From NCBI GenBank assembly GCA_019188255.1, contig JAETXT010000014.1:1488001-1552000 (forward strand): a stretch of 64,000 nucleotides of DNA, read 5' to 3'. Made by a program: the position numbers and the translations under genes. Each line of letters starts with the position of its first letter. Position 1 is the first letter of the stretch. Shown here one piece after another: positions 36,078 through 47,231 of this stretch. The stretch comes from Verticillium longisporum. Taxonomy: Eukaryota; Ascomycota; Sordariomycetes; Glomerellales; Plectosphaerellaceae. The notes beneath the pieces were generated by a model. It was not told where the DNA came from and did not search any database. It saw only the letters and a list, made by a program, of their open reading frames with translations.

Positions 36078-36860
36078 CTACAGGAAGCTTCTCCGCGGGA
36101 AGGCAACGCCCTCGACGGCGGCATTGTCGACGAACCAGCTGGCGCGATCGCCGGCGCCTTCGTTGACGAGGGTGCAGGGCAGACCGCTGTTCTCGTCAAA
36201 GATTTGCTTCATAATCTCCTTCTTGCCACCGCCAGTGGCAACAAAAGCGACCTTGACGGCGTGGGTGACGACGGGCAGGGTCAGGGTGACGCGCTTCGGA
36301 GGAGGCTTCGGGGAGTCCTCGATGGGAGATACCCAGGCAGACGTTTCGCGCAGGAGATCGTGACCGGGGAACAGCGAGCAGGTGTGGCCGACGGGCCCGC
36401 AGCCGAGTAGCAGGAGGTCAAAGATGGGGAGGCGAACGCTGTCGCGCGAGGCGAAGCTCGTGACGAGGGTCTGCTCGTATTGATCGGCGAGCTCTTGGGT
36501 ATCATCGAGGTGCGTCACGTCGATGGGGTGCACCTTGGGCTGGCCCTGGTCGGTGGGGATCTTGTCGAGGAGCTCCGACTTGAGGAGGGCGTAGTTGGAA
36601 TCTTCGTGGTCGAGGGGCACGGCGCGCTCGTCAGCGAAGAAGATCTCCCACTTGGAGAACTCGACGACATCGTCAGAGCCGCTGGATGGAGTGAGGAGGG
36701 CCTGCGCGAGGGTCTTGGGCAGAGAGCCGCCCGAGACAGCCACCTTGAAGACGTCATGACGATTGAGGCCAGCGTTTTGCGCCTGGATCACGTAGGACCG
36801 TAGAGCAGGTGCGAGGGCGCCGACATCGGGGAAGGCGTAGAGATTGGCTTGCTTGCCCAT
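36078..36860 (-). CDS. 6-phosphogluconolactonase
   Basis: Catalyses hydrolysis of 6-phosphogluconolactone to 6-phosphogluconate, the second step of the oxidative pentose phosphate pathway, in the cytosol. It is a single exon of 260 residues, normal for the family. Visible motifs are VAVSGGSLPKTLA (about 41-53), WEIFFADERAVPLDHEDSNY (71-90), the LLLLGCGPVGHTCSLFPGH block (149-167) and the C-terminal ASWFVDNAAV. The start MGKQANLYAFPD fits family members. One oddity: the block is normally GPDGHT, and here residue 157 is Val (codon GTC at 36390-36392) instead of Asp next to the catalytic His159. A single A-to-T change would explain it; either the enzyme is impaired or this is a base error, as indels suggest for neighbouring genes. 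Confidence 0.93.
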   Translation of the reverse strand: MGKQANLYAFPDVGALAPALRSYVIQAQNAGLNRHDVFKVAVSGGSLPKTLAQALLTPSSGSDDVVEFSKWEIFFADERAVPLDHEDSNYALLKSELLDKIPTDQGQPKVHPIDVTHLDDTQELADQYEQTLVTSFASRDSVRLPIFDLLLLGCGPVGHTCSLFPGHDLLRETSAWVSPIEDSPKPPPKRVTLTLPVVTHAVKVAFVATGGGKKEIMKQIFDENSGLPCTLVNEGAGDRASWFVDNAAVEGVAFPRRSFL

Positions 36861-39800
36861 GATTTTTGGGGTTGGATGGTTGTTTACCGGTGGTAGGTGT
36901 GTGGCGGGGTGCGGATGGGTGACGGCTAACGGGAGTTGGACGGTGACGTGGGGTTACAGAAAAGATCTGCCACCACGAAGAGAGAGAGAGAGGTTCAGTA
37001 ACGCTTGATGGTGAGTCGGTGAATGAGAGAGACTTGGGGAGCGGTTGTGCGACGGTAGCTGAGGCGCTGAGGCGACCAAAGGAAGAATGACGGCGGGAAG
37101 AGGAAGAGTTGGAGTGCAAGTGAGTATCAAACAGAGGAACGTCCTGAGGAAACAACAATTTAGGTAGGAAGTGACGATGGAAAACGGGTGGGGTGGTTGT
37201 GGTGGTGTGTGCAGGTGCAGGTGCACTCGGTGGTGGGTGCTCAAAGTCACTGGTAGCAGCGGAGAGGGGTGGCCAACATGAGATGAGGTAGGAGTGACGA
37301 CTGACGACTGACGGGCGCGGGCGCGGGATTTTGTGGCTCGTGCAAATCAAAATGGCTTGATACTGACAGCTAGAGGGGGTTCCGAGGTGGGGTGGTTGGT
37401 GGTGTCTTGGACTTCCCTGGCAGGCGTGCTGGCCGTTAAAGTGGTGAGCACAAGCAATCAATCAATCAACACAGCACTCGCAGGTTTCTGCCCCTCCAAA
37501 AGGTATCATCCCTTTGAAACCGAATTCGATCTCAGTACAAAAAATACGTACTAGAAGGACCCGATTAACGTGGCAGAAATAAGCTTCACAGCCAATTAAA
37601 TCGTAGAAATCGCCCACAGTACATTCACAATAAGCTAGCGTACTACAGGAGACCTAATGACATCAGGCGTACTGGGGTATATAGTGAAGATCTAGGTGGA
37701 TTACGTTAGAATGAATCAGGGCTCTAGGTACTGAGGGGATACTGGAAAGTAGCGGCGCTAAGCCTGATTACGAAGGCGGTATACGGCTTATGGAGCGCTG
37801 TAAGTACTGAGACTGAATTCGGTTTCAAAGGGATGGGTGGTCCATTCGCGCCTGATGCCATCCGCCAACGTCTCCCCACCCCGCCCACTCTCTTCTTATG
37901 CTTGTGCCTGAGGGCCTCTTTTGTGTCCGTCACTTGCTGTTCCGGGTGGAAGCAGGTACAGGCTCCGTCCACAGTACCTCGCCTCGCTTATCTTGCCAAC
38001 GGAAAGGCTAAAGGGCCAACGGACCGAAATCATAGGACCTGTCCGTCGGATACGATGCCCAAGGGCGCCCACGGCGAAATATTGCTTGATGACTTACCTG
38101 CCGTCTACCTGCCGTCATCCAGCCGGCCTGCCCACTGTGCTGTATCAGCCCACTCCCCGAACCTGCCGAGTGAAGCACGACATGAGGGGCCAAGTCAACG
38201 ATCAATGGGAACGTCAGAAGCGGGAGATGGGCACGCCACAGTCTTCGCTGTCACGCCCCTGTCACTCCCAGTCCCCCTGGACGACATGGACCCATTGATG
38301 TGCTGCAAAGTAGGCGTGAGACTTTGCGCGTCTTCGCCTTTTGGGCCTTGCATTTTGTGCGGGCGAGCCGAGATCGACTGTGACAAATGGACAATTTGAA
38401 GAGCGCCCCGAAAGATTGCAACGATGTCCCAGGCCGCCGTGGTGCAACTGGATCCATAGCTGCCTGATCCTCGCCATCTCATCCATCCAACAGCAAGCGT
38501 CGTGGTGTCCTGCAAGCCATGGCAGTAGTGCTGAGGATAGACACTTTTTGACCCTGTGCTTCTTCTTTGGCCCAGGGCTCCCAGCATCTTCTAAGCTGTG
38601 GCTGCCACGTGGGAGGCTCGAGGATTGGGCGGTCGCCATTGCGGCCTTGACGTTGGATACGTAGGTAGGCACTCAGGGTCTCGATCCATTGTGCGGATTG
38701 GCAAGTCAGAGATCGCCGAGGCTCAAGCTCCATGCGCGATGCCCGAAGGAGTTTCGTAGAGTTCAGCGGGCAGAAAGAGGTGCTTGTGACGATGACGTCG
38801 GTGGGACCCCAGCCGGCTCGTTGTGCGTACGTGCGCCCTCTCTGTCATCTATCACCTCAGCACGACTACGTCTATAAGGTTGGGTAGGCCCAACGATCAG
38901 GTCTCTACCATCTGTGAGACATTAAGGCTGACTCGCAGTGAACCCATTTTGGCCCTTCTGGTTGGACAATCCTGGAAAAGGGACTTGCAAAATGGACCTG
39001 CAAAAGGAACGCGTAGGGTCATTCCATCTTGGTGGGCGGGAGCGAGAGGCCAACCAGCTTTACAGGCAGGCAGGGTCCTGTAGTCGTGTGGTGCAGGTGC
39101 AAGTGCAACAAGGAGGAGACGGTAGGGAGCTGGCGGGGGTGGGTGGTACCGCGTCCCTACTGGCCCCTACCACTCCCTGCTGGCTCCTCCTAGCCCCTTC
39201 CAGCCCTGGAGCTACCTGAACGGACCAAGTGCCCTGGACGTCGTTCGGGCGCTGGGGCATGGCAGACGACACAGGTCCAGGCCAGGGTGCTCTTGGCTTG
39301 GTCCTCTGGCACGAGGTGGGGTTGACTGATGATGTCATAGGCTTGCACGCTCCGCAGCCGGCCATGGCACCCACCACTCACATCAGAGGAATGGGTCGGA
39401 GAGGGGGCCGCTCCAGGGTTATCCGTCGAGAAAACCGATTCAGTAAAATCGGCTTTTTGCTGCGACCCTGAAAATTTGGATGTTGGTGGGGGGAGGGAGG
39501 GAGCAGGAAGGAGGCAAGCAAAGCGAAGGGTGGTGAGGGGTGACTGACGGTGCACTTGTCAACCAAGGGTCCACCCCACTTCTCGCTCTGGGTGGTTGTA
39601 GCCAGCCCGATCTTTCTGGCTGTCTGACTCCAGACGAGTCCACAAGTTCCACAACCAGGCACAAACATCGCGACCTGGTCTGACCTGATCCGGGCTTGAC
39701 TTGGAGCCAGCTTCGTGACCCTTCAGGTTGCTTCTTCTCCTCCTGTTCCTATTTCGTCTCCCCATCTCACTGCCACCCCCAATTGCAATCTTCTTCTCTC

Positions 39801-40194
39801 TGTCCGTCTTCCAACCAGCTTGAATCCCTTCCACTTCCTTCTATCTCGCCCTTCCCATCCCTACAACTCATCATCACAGTTGACTCGAGAGAAAAAGATA
39901 AATCTCTCCGTCTAGAACCCACCCTTTCTCCAATATCCACCTCTTGCGCCACATTAGCAACGACAAGACCCTGATCCTTCAAGGGACCCCGTTCGTCTAG
40001 CTTCACCGGCGTGACGTCGACTGCGCACACACCACCACAACTGTCTGTTGGACGCCCCTCTCCCAGTTCTAGGAAGCCAAGACACTGCATATATTGTCGC
40101 TCGACACCCCCGCGCTTCTTCTTTGCGTCGGCGACGGGCGCACCACACCAAGCGGCAATCCCCAGATTCCGGCCAAACCGCCACACAGTCACAC
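36861..40194. other. Divergent spacer, 3.3 kb, with a probable MITE
   Basis: Upstream region of 6-phosphogluconolactonase (-) and the SET/MYND gene (+). It contains the inverted-repeat element at 37507-37835. No gene seen. The last few hundred bases are pyrimidine-rich (39720-39960), as expected of a fungal leader/promoter. Confidence 0.5.
37507..37835. mobile_element. Probable MITE with 32-bp terminal inverted repeats
   Basis: The left end (37507-37538) and the right end (37804-37835) are inverted copies matching at 30 of 32 positions, sharing CCCTTTGAAACCGAATTC and CTCAGTAC. The 265-bp interior is visibly more AT-rich than its surroundings and has no coding capacity. I could not recognise a target-site duplication, so the superfamily is unknown. 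Confidence 0.75.
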
Positions 40195-41982
40195 ATGGGC
40201 CTTTCCGGCGAGCCTCTCCCACTACCGAATCAAGCTGTCTCCCTTCCACCCACAGCACCTGCCACCCCCTCCAGCATGAGCATGTCGTCCGACAACCAGT
40301 CAGAGCACTCGGCGAGGCTCGAACTCTTGCTGCATCAGCGTCAGCAGCTCACCGAAGCACTTGCCGAATTTCCCTACGATCTGCTCCTCTACATCGAACG
40401 CGCCGAAGTACATTCCGAGCTGGCATACCCAGATCTTGCCGCTGGCGACGCCTATCGGGCCTTGTTGTTGTCTGACGAGGTTCTGAATGAGGGTTTCGAG
40501 TACCACGAACAAGCACGGGCCAGTCTGCAAGGTCGCCAACTGGACCCTATTCCCCCCGTGCTTGATCACGGCTTGCTTTCCGCACTTTCCCAGAGCCTGC
40601 ATGAAGAATTCCCTGAGGACCACCACAGCCAGGTCGCACGGCTGGCCTCGGTGCGGTGTTTCCAGGTTCTGTCGCTCAACCTCCTCTTGTGCGGCTGTCT
40701 CAACAGCGCGTACGTATTCTGCCCGCGCGGTCTCGATGTCGCACCCAACAACGAAGACCTGCTCGTGACCATCTGCTACATAGAGGGCGTTGCTCGTCGT
40801 CGGTTGAAGAGAGAAGAGTTTGGCATTGCCGATCTCCCCGACGGCGGACTCGTGCGGCGCGAGATTTACCCTTGGAATACGCACGAGCCAGATCGCTTTG
40901 CTCCCGAATCTCTGGAATTCCTTAACAAGGAGTTGGAGAAGTTTGCGCCCAAGTGTGCCGTGCAGGTGTCTGAGTTGCCCATCCTCCTCGAAGGCGCCAG
41001 TAACACGGACGGCTACGACATAATTCCAACATGCAATCAGCTGGGTCTCTTCGCTATTGAAGACGTTGCGCCAGGCGAGGCGGTGCTCAATGAATACTCG
41101 CTTCTGACGGCCAACAACCGTCTGAAGGAGCCTGTCTGCGACGCCTGTGGCTCGGAATTGCCACCCCTTGGCAGTGAAGTGCCAGCCGTCAACTGTGACG
41201 AATGCTACGACACCGTCTTTTGCAGTCAGTACTGCCACGACCAAGCGCAGGAGACGTACCACCCGGCAGTGTGCGAAAAAGATGTAGATGCCATTGCCAA
41301 GGATGGTGACGCAAAGGAGGCTGGTGAGACGTTATACCTGCTCCTGTTGGCCCGCGTTCTCGCCATTTCGAATCATCAAGAGATCCACCCACTCGACGCC
41401 AAACAGGTCAAGTACATCTGGGGCGACTTTGTACCGACCGCCTCCAACGAACTCGACCTGTCCCCGGGTGCCAATCCGCCTCCGGACTGGACTCTACCTT
41501 TCTCGTTCAAATACAACATTGAGACGCCACTTCACATCCTTGAGAAGATGGACGTTGATATTTACCAAACCCTCGCGCATCACGACCTTTGGGTTCTCAA
41601 CACGCTTTACAGCAAGTTCCGCGGCACCGCTTCCGCCCGCAAGAACCCGCGCGATGGCCGCCCCGATGTTGCTGCCGTTCACCCCTTCTGGTGTCTCGCC
41701 AACCACGATTGCAACCCCAACGTGACGTGGGAGTGGGGAGGCCACATGGTCCTCTGGGCACGCGAGCAGCGCGTCGTCGGCGGCAAGCCGCCCGGCATCA
41801 AGGCCGGAGAGGAAATCTTGAACCACTATTGCGACGTCACGCTGCCAGTGCAGCAGCGTCGCGAGTGGGCCGTGGGTAGCCTCGGCGGCTGGTGCATGTG
41901 CGAGCGATGCCGGACCGAGGCGACGCAAGACAGCACGACGCAGAACGGACCAACACACAACGGCGATGCGATGGAGGAGTGA
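40195..41982 (+). CDS. SET and MYND domain protein (SMYD-like methyltransferase)
   Basis: A single-exon gene of 595 residues. The N-terminal part has TPR-like helices (LLLHQRQQLTEALAEFPYD, ERAEVHSELAYPDLAAGDAY). A split SET domain follows: the first half around GLFAIEDVAPGEAVLNEY (about 285), a MYND-like Cys/His zinc module CDACGSELPPL, CDECYDTVFCSQYCHDQA, YHPAVC (about 310-360), a long insert, then the second half with FWCLANHDCNPNVTWEW (about 500) and AGEEILNHYCDV (about 540), and a post-SET Cys cluster WCMCERC (about 565). This order matches the SMYD family of lysine methyltransferases; NHxCxPN and the late Tyr-Cys are the cofactor/lysine-pocket elements. ATG at 40195 is the first in frame; 40276 (MSMSSDN) is an alternative. 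Substrate unknown. Convergent with pacC. Confidence 0.88.
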   Translation: MGLSGEPLPLPNQAVSLPPTAPATPSSMSMSSDNQSEHSARLELLLHQRQQLTEALAEFPYDLLLYIERAEVHSELAYPDLAAGDAYRALLLSDEVLNEGFEYHEQARASLQGRQLDPIPPVLDHGLLSALSQSLHEEFPEDHHSQVARLASVRCFQVLSLNLLLCGCLNSAYVFCPRGLDVAPNNEDLLVTICYIEGVARRRLKREEFGIADLPDGGLVRREIYPWNTHEPDRFAPESLEFLNKELEKFAPKCAVQVSELPILLEGASNTDGYDIIPTCNQLGLFAIEDVAPGEAVLNEYSLLTANNRLKEPVCDACGSELPPLGSEVPAVNCDECYDTVFCSQYCHDQAQETYHPAVCEKDVDAIAKDGDAKEAGETLYLLLLARVLAISNHQEIHPLDAKQVKYIWGDFVPTASNELDLSPGANPPPDWTLPFSFKYNIETPLHILEKMDVDIYQTLAHHDLWVLNTLYSKFRGTASARKNPRDGRPDVAAVHPFWCLANHDCNPNVTWEWGGHMVLWAREQRVVGGKPPGIKAGEEILNHYCDVTLPVQQRREWAVGSLGGWCMCERCRTEATQDSTTQNGPTHNGDAMEE

Positions 41983-43954
41983 TCACGGGCGTAGAGGGTT
42001 TCCAGATGTTGGGAGACGGGTTTGTTTTCGGGGTGTGGCTGGCTTGTTGGAGTCTTGTCTGATACCCCGGGATGTAGGCAGCGAACATGGAGATTATCTA
42101 TAGCGAAGGTAGCAACGAGAGCAAACACTTCAAGTTGCTCTCTTTTCTTTCTTCCTTTACCCCTTTTCTTTCTTTGTTCCTCTGCTTTTGCCTGTTCAAG
42201 CGCCATCAAGACATGGTTCAATTTCCTGACGTACATGTGTTTTTATGTCTCCTACTATACACGAAGCGAGATTTATCCACGAAGACCCGTTGGGGGCCTG
42301 GGGTTGACCTTTTGGTCAGCTCTTCTAAAGTAGTAGCATAAACAATAAATAACGTTTACTGGCTAGCAGGGGATCGCTCTTCTGGGCATTGATCTGCGTA
42401 GGGATGTTGGTGCTTGCTTGGCAGACAGGCAGGCATCCGATACGTTTGCCATCAGTAGCAGCCAAACCTCCCGGGCGTGTGAGCCAAAGTACAGACGTCG
42501 TAGGTCCTGCTGTTGCCGCTGTAATCGGATCAAAGTCTGACTTGCACCGAATGGGGCACATCATTACTTTGGCTCTTTCAGCCCGACATGCCGAATCGAG
42601 AAGTCTGATGCAGCTGACTGCACATTTCTTGCAAAGACTGGGCGCATGTATGGTTTTGGTTGTTGCGCGGAGCAGGGCGTACCACCATCAGGTGCTGCCA
42701 GGAGCAGAAAGAGGCCAAGCGTCGGTATCACCCCGTCAGCTTCAGGGTTGTCAAGAACCTTCGATATCTGACCGCGTACTCGGTACAGCTCCTCCACTCC
42801 CATCCCGTACGTTGGAGCCAGATCAAGCAGTATTCTGGCCGCCGCAATGGGGACACCCCCGCTCAATCCGTGAGGAGACGAGCGGCCTGGGACGTTAGTG
42901 TGGCAATAGGAAGGAAGTCCATGGTAGGCAGGGGCGGCGCGAGCGAAGGTGGGCAAGGAAGGGAGGCAGCAACCTGACGCTGCGTGATTCTCGTATTCTG
43001 CACGCGATAGTATCGACATGTGTCTTCGGGGCTGGTACAGTGGACCGTTGTTTGGGGAGGGGAAAACGTTTACGGCTTGTTCTCGAGCAGGTGGACCCCC
43101 TCAGGCTGGGCTGCATCGAAGACACAGACGCGGAGACGCGCTGGAGCTGGAGTTCGCTCTGATGGCGAGTGCATGGAATCATAGCGGCCTAAACAGGTAA
43201 CATGGTAGTGTGGTTGGACCTGGTGAAGCGGGAGACGCAATGGAAAGCGGAAAGCATCGATCAACATTGAGCGTTGAGACGAAGACGCTTCAGGGTTGGA
43301 CTTGAACGGTGGCCCGCTACCCAGCTCTGGCAAACTCATCTTGACCCATGCCGCAAAGCTACTTCAACCCTCACAGCAAGTGGCACTGCCAGGAAGGGAT
43401 GATCCCCTCGGCATGCGGCGCGGGGTGCGGCGTTTGTGGATAAGATCACCAAGATCGAGGCACAAGATGGGGAAGTCCGTAGTGACATTAACTCACGCGA
43501 TAAGACAGGAAGGACATGGATTGATGGTGTGATGTTGAGGAAATATGTATTTTCTCCGGCCCTTGATGACAGATTCGCTACTTTTATATATATCATCACG
43601 AGTAGCTCTGCCTGCGACAAGGCAGTCAATTTTGTAGTCATCAACTCGTTACGTGCCCTGCCTGAGTTTCATCAAGGCCCGTCCCCCCGAAAAACACATC
43701 AAGAGAGGAAACGCAATAGGCCCCCACGAAAGGAGGGGCGCTCATGTCAAGGTAGAGTGCAAGGAAACCAGCCCCCAGAAAAGAAATCAACTCGTCGAAA
43801 AACGACGTGGAATCCCGCCCATGTCAGGTACGTACCACCAAAACACCGCGAACATTGCCAAACAATCCCAGCTCATGCGAAACCACCACTCATGGAGGCA
43901 TGGATAATGTACAGTTCCAGTTTTCACCGCCTCGATCGGCCGACGTCAAAGACT
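41983..43954. other. Convergent 3' spacer, 2.0 kb
   Basis: Between the SET/MYND gene and pacC, tail-to-tail. Frames here are short and lack motifs. No gene supported. Confidence 0.45.
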
Positions 43955-45920
43955 CTAGTTGGACATGCGGAGGACAGGGTACAGAGGCGCCGCTGGTGCC
44001 GGGGACATGGCCGATGTGGGCGCGGGTGTTGTCCTGCGCGAGTCGACATCCATAGCATCAGGGAGCTCTCGCGGCCCTCGGACTTCTCGTCAAAGTCCTT
44101 GCGGGCAATGCGGTCGCGAATGTATTCGCGCAGAGCCTCGATGGTGCGCATGTTCTCGAGCCACTGGTCGTACTTCTCCTCACGCTCGCGGGCGCCGTCG
44201 CTCATCTCCGACTCGGACGAGGGGGAGCCGACTGAGGGTCGGGGTGCTCTCAGACTTGATCTGGGTGGCAGTGGGGGTGTCGGAGCGACGACGGGCTTCA
44301 GGGGCAGGGTTGGCACGCTGGAGCATGCCGCCGCCGTAGTTGCGGCGCTCGTTGTTGTCAAAGTTGGTTCCCAGAGTCGAGGTGGTGGACTGGCCGGGGA
44401 AGACAGAGCTCACGGCGGGCAGGTTGGGGTACATGACAGAGGAGGTGGTGCTGTGACGAGATTGCGGAGACATGCCGGAGGAGGAAGGGCTTGGAGACTG
44501 TCCGGAGGTGTAGGACATGTTGCTGGAAGGAGGGGTTACGGCGGGGGTTCCGGTGGACGAGATGGCGGTCAGGGGGAGGCCATGTGAGCGGCCGAGGCAG
44601 CGGCGTAGCCGTCCTGGGAGACGGGGATGGCCCCGTGGCTGCCGCGATGGCCCATGCCAGGAGGCGAGGGGCTGTGGCGGTACTCGTAGGTGTTTTGGCC
44701 GTGGACATGGATGCCGTGAGTGGCCTGGTTGGCGTTCTCGTAGACGGTGCTCTGCATCTGCTCGAGAATCTGGTCGATCTGAACGAGGTCGTTCTTGGTG
44801 CGGGCATTGGGCATGGGCGGCAGGTAGTACTGCTGGGCGAGAGGCCCGGGGCCGCTGGGACCGGCGCTCACACCAACACCGTGGCCATGGTGCTGGGGAT
44901 ACGCCATGTGCTCGGCAGCGGGCATGGGAGCCCCGGTCTGGAGCGCAAGAGCGCCGTGAAGGGGCATCAGAGAACGGCCGACCGAGGCGTAAGACGAAGG
45001 GTCCATGTGGCGGCGCTTGGCGTTACCGAAGAAGTCATCGACCATGTCGTAGGCGCGCTTGCGAGTGTCGAAGCCGCCCGCCGCGGCGTGGTCGCCGGGG
45101 TACTCAGGGCCACGGCGAGGTGCGTACTACAGTCCGAGAGAGTGAGACGGTGTCGGGGCGCCCCCGCCATAGTAGCTAGCATGCCCATGAGCCTGATGGG
45201 GGAAGGCGGCCGAGTTAGTCCGGATGTGGCCATTATGATCATAGTAGCTAGAAGAAGCTGAGAGGGAAAAAATTAGCCCCTGACTGGGAGATGTATTGTC
45301 GCGCCCAGGGGAGGAGAGGAAGGTGGATAAGGGAGGGAGGGGGGAAGTAGCAAACTGGTTCACGTACCTTTGCCGGCCTGGGCGCGATAGGCTCCGTTCA
45401 TGCCAGCCTGATCCTGAGGCGAGCGGACGAGGACCGAGTCATCGGCGTGCGTCTTGACGTGCTTCTTCAGGTCCTGGGGACGCTTGAAGGACTTGCCGCA
45501 GAACTCACACTTGTGAGGCTTCAGGGGGACGTGGACACGAATGTGCGAGGTGATGTGATCACGCTTGACGGTGGTGGTGCGGCACGAGTTCCACTGGCAC
45601 GTCAGGTTGAGGTTGTTGGTGCTCTTGCGGCCCACATGGCGCTCGCAGAGATGCTCCTGGCTTGGGGGTCAGCGGGCTGGGAATCTCATCATCTGGGGGA
45701 AGGGGGTGGTCCATACGTAGAGAGCCTCTGGCGTCACGAACTTGAGGTTGCACGAGTTCCACTTGCAGATGAGGTTATCATCGGAAGAAGAGCTGGCGGC
45801 GGCAGCCGAAGCAGCCGTCGACTGTGAAGTGTTGCTGTTGGCGCCGGTGGAGGGCGCGGGCGTGTTTGACTTGGACGAAGCGCTCCCGGAGGATTGCTGT
45901 TCTTCTGGTCTCGCCGACAT
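43955..45920 (-). CDS. pacC: pH-response transcription factor PacC/Rim101, interrupted
   Basis: PacC activates alkaline-expressed and represses acid-expressed genes after proteolytic processing, binding GCCARG. Exons: 45717-45920, 45368-45656, 43955-45257; introns 45657-45716 (GTATGG to CCAG) and 45258-45367 (GTACGT to TCAG). Three C2H2 fingers are visible: [19 protein letters not shown] to [31 protein letters not shown] to HIRVH, and [19 protein letters not shown] to VKTH. Later family blocks include [51 protein letters not shown] and [18 protein letters not shown], ending [10 protein letters not shown]. The frame is disturbed four times: an in-frame TAG at 45127-45129, one base missing in the 5-base run 44572-44576, one extra at 44236-44238, one missing at 44061-44063. 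The indel corrections together give 599 codons exactly. Read literally, translation would stop just after the fingers. Confidence 0.9.
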
Positions 45921-46286
45921 GATGAGACAGCAGCGGTTTGTGTGTGAAGATGTTGAGGGGCCTGCGTAGTGGGGCGCGTCACGCTTGGAAAGTGTGACCG
46001 GTTGGCAGCACCTGGCGGAGCGCAAGGTGGTGCAGGAGAAATGTGATTGGCTGTGATGCCTAACAAACGCTTGCGTCTGTTGTAGCGATCCTTTTTGGCG
46101 GTCTCTTTTTTTCGATGGCTCTGGACGGTTTCTTATTCACGGAATAAGACTCGGCTCAAAAATGGCGAAGAGGATGAGATGGGACCTGTGAGATGCTGGA
46201 GGAGGGACAGCCTCCGAACCGGGGGACGGGCGAGCGATGGTCTGTTCCTTTATCTCCAAAGTCACCAGAGCATGACCGGAGAAAGG

Positions 46287-46315
46287 CTTGGCGTAATCTT
46301 GGCGGTTGTCTTGGC
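46287..46315. promoter_or_regulatory. Three PacC hexamers, evenly spaced
   Basis: CTTGGC (GCCAAG on the minus strand) at 46287-46292, 46298-46303 and 46310-46315, at 11-12 bp spacing, about one helical turn, 370-395 bp upstream of the pacC start codon. GCCARG is the established PacC target; occupancy is inference. Confidence 0.65.
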
Positions 46316-46474
46316 GGTCGGGGGTTGCGGATCACCTCTTCCACTCATTGGCCGGTAGTGGCGAGAGGGGCGCAGGCCAAAGTTCTGTCCGCGGCGAGGT
46401 ACTTTTCGCAAGGTGGACGCGCGCATGCCAGGGAAAGTCTCTCACACGAGAAGCGACTTGGGGCCGCTTGCGAT

Positions 46475-46519
46475 GCCAAGAGGAGGCCAAGTCTTGGCCA
46501 AGACTTGGTGCGTCTTGGC
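46475..46519. promoter_or_regulatory. Five PacC hexamers around a perfect 22-bp palindrome
   Basis: GCCAAG at 46475-46480, 46486-46491 and 46497-46502; CTTGGC at 46493-46498 and 46514-46519. The central part (46487-46508) is a perfect 22-bp palindrome. Lies about 555-600 bp upstream of the pacC ATG. Confidence 0.7.
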
Positions 46520-46930
46520 ATTTCTCAGGCCGCCTGATGATGTCCCCCTTCGCACCTTCCTTTGCGCTCCGAAGCCCGTCGACTCTGTTGCACCTGCCAC
46601 ACACTGCCCAATTGACTCGCGCACCTTCGCCTTTTCGTCTCCATTCGCTTTTCACTCACGAGGTGGTCGGATCTATCGATGACCATTTTCTTACCCAATA
46701 AGCGTCCCAGCGGCAAGGCGTGCCGTCGTATGCCTACATGCGGTAACCTTTGGTGACCTTTGGTAACTTTTTGGTTCTGCTTACAAACGTGCGAAACGGG
46801 CCATGACAGGAGCAAGGAAGAAGCGGTTCGAGTGACTCGAAAGTTGTCCGTCATGCGTCGTTTGAGAATGCTGCAACGCAACGGACACACACACATGGAA
46901 GCAGTTCTGGGTCTCCTTCTTGGTGGGTGT

Positions 46931-47231
46931 CTTGGCGATTCCCTGTGCGTCCAGAAGATCAGCCCTGTCAGACTCTTCCTCCTCCTCTTCCTTCGCAGGG
47001 ACCTTGGCCTGCTTGGCGGCGGCCTCTGGCGGTGTTCACAGGCGCCGACACACACACAGGCCAGCCACCCTGTAGCGGCTAGCGCCCCGTTCGACGCCCA
47101 AAGGCAAGTGCTGTGCAGGCTGGCACACTGGCAGAAACTACATGGCACAGCAGGGACGAACGCTGGGACGAGGCAGGAGCAGCCAAATCAAGCTTTCCGC
47201 TGTGGCCGAGACTCCCTCTCCGCCCGCCAAG
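46931..47231. promoter_or_regulatory. Four further PacC hexamers
   Basis: CTTGGC at 46931-46936, 47003-47008 and 47012-47017, and GCCAAG at 47226-47231. They extend the proximal cluster to about 1.3 kb from the pacC start codon. Confidence 0.45.

Noticed and set aside
46525..47148. 207-codon minus-strand frame upstream of pacC
   Set aside because: Cys/Arg-rich random-looking composition with no motif; overlaps the PacC-site cluster and another frame on the opposite strand.
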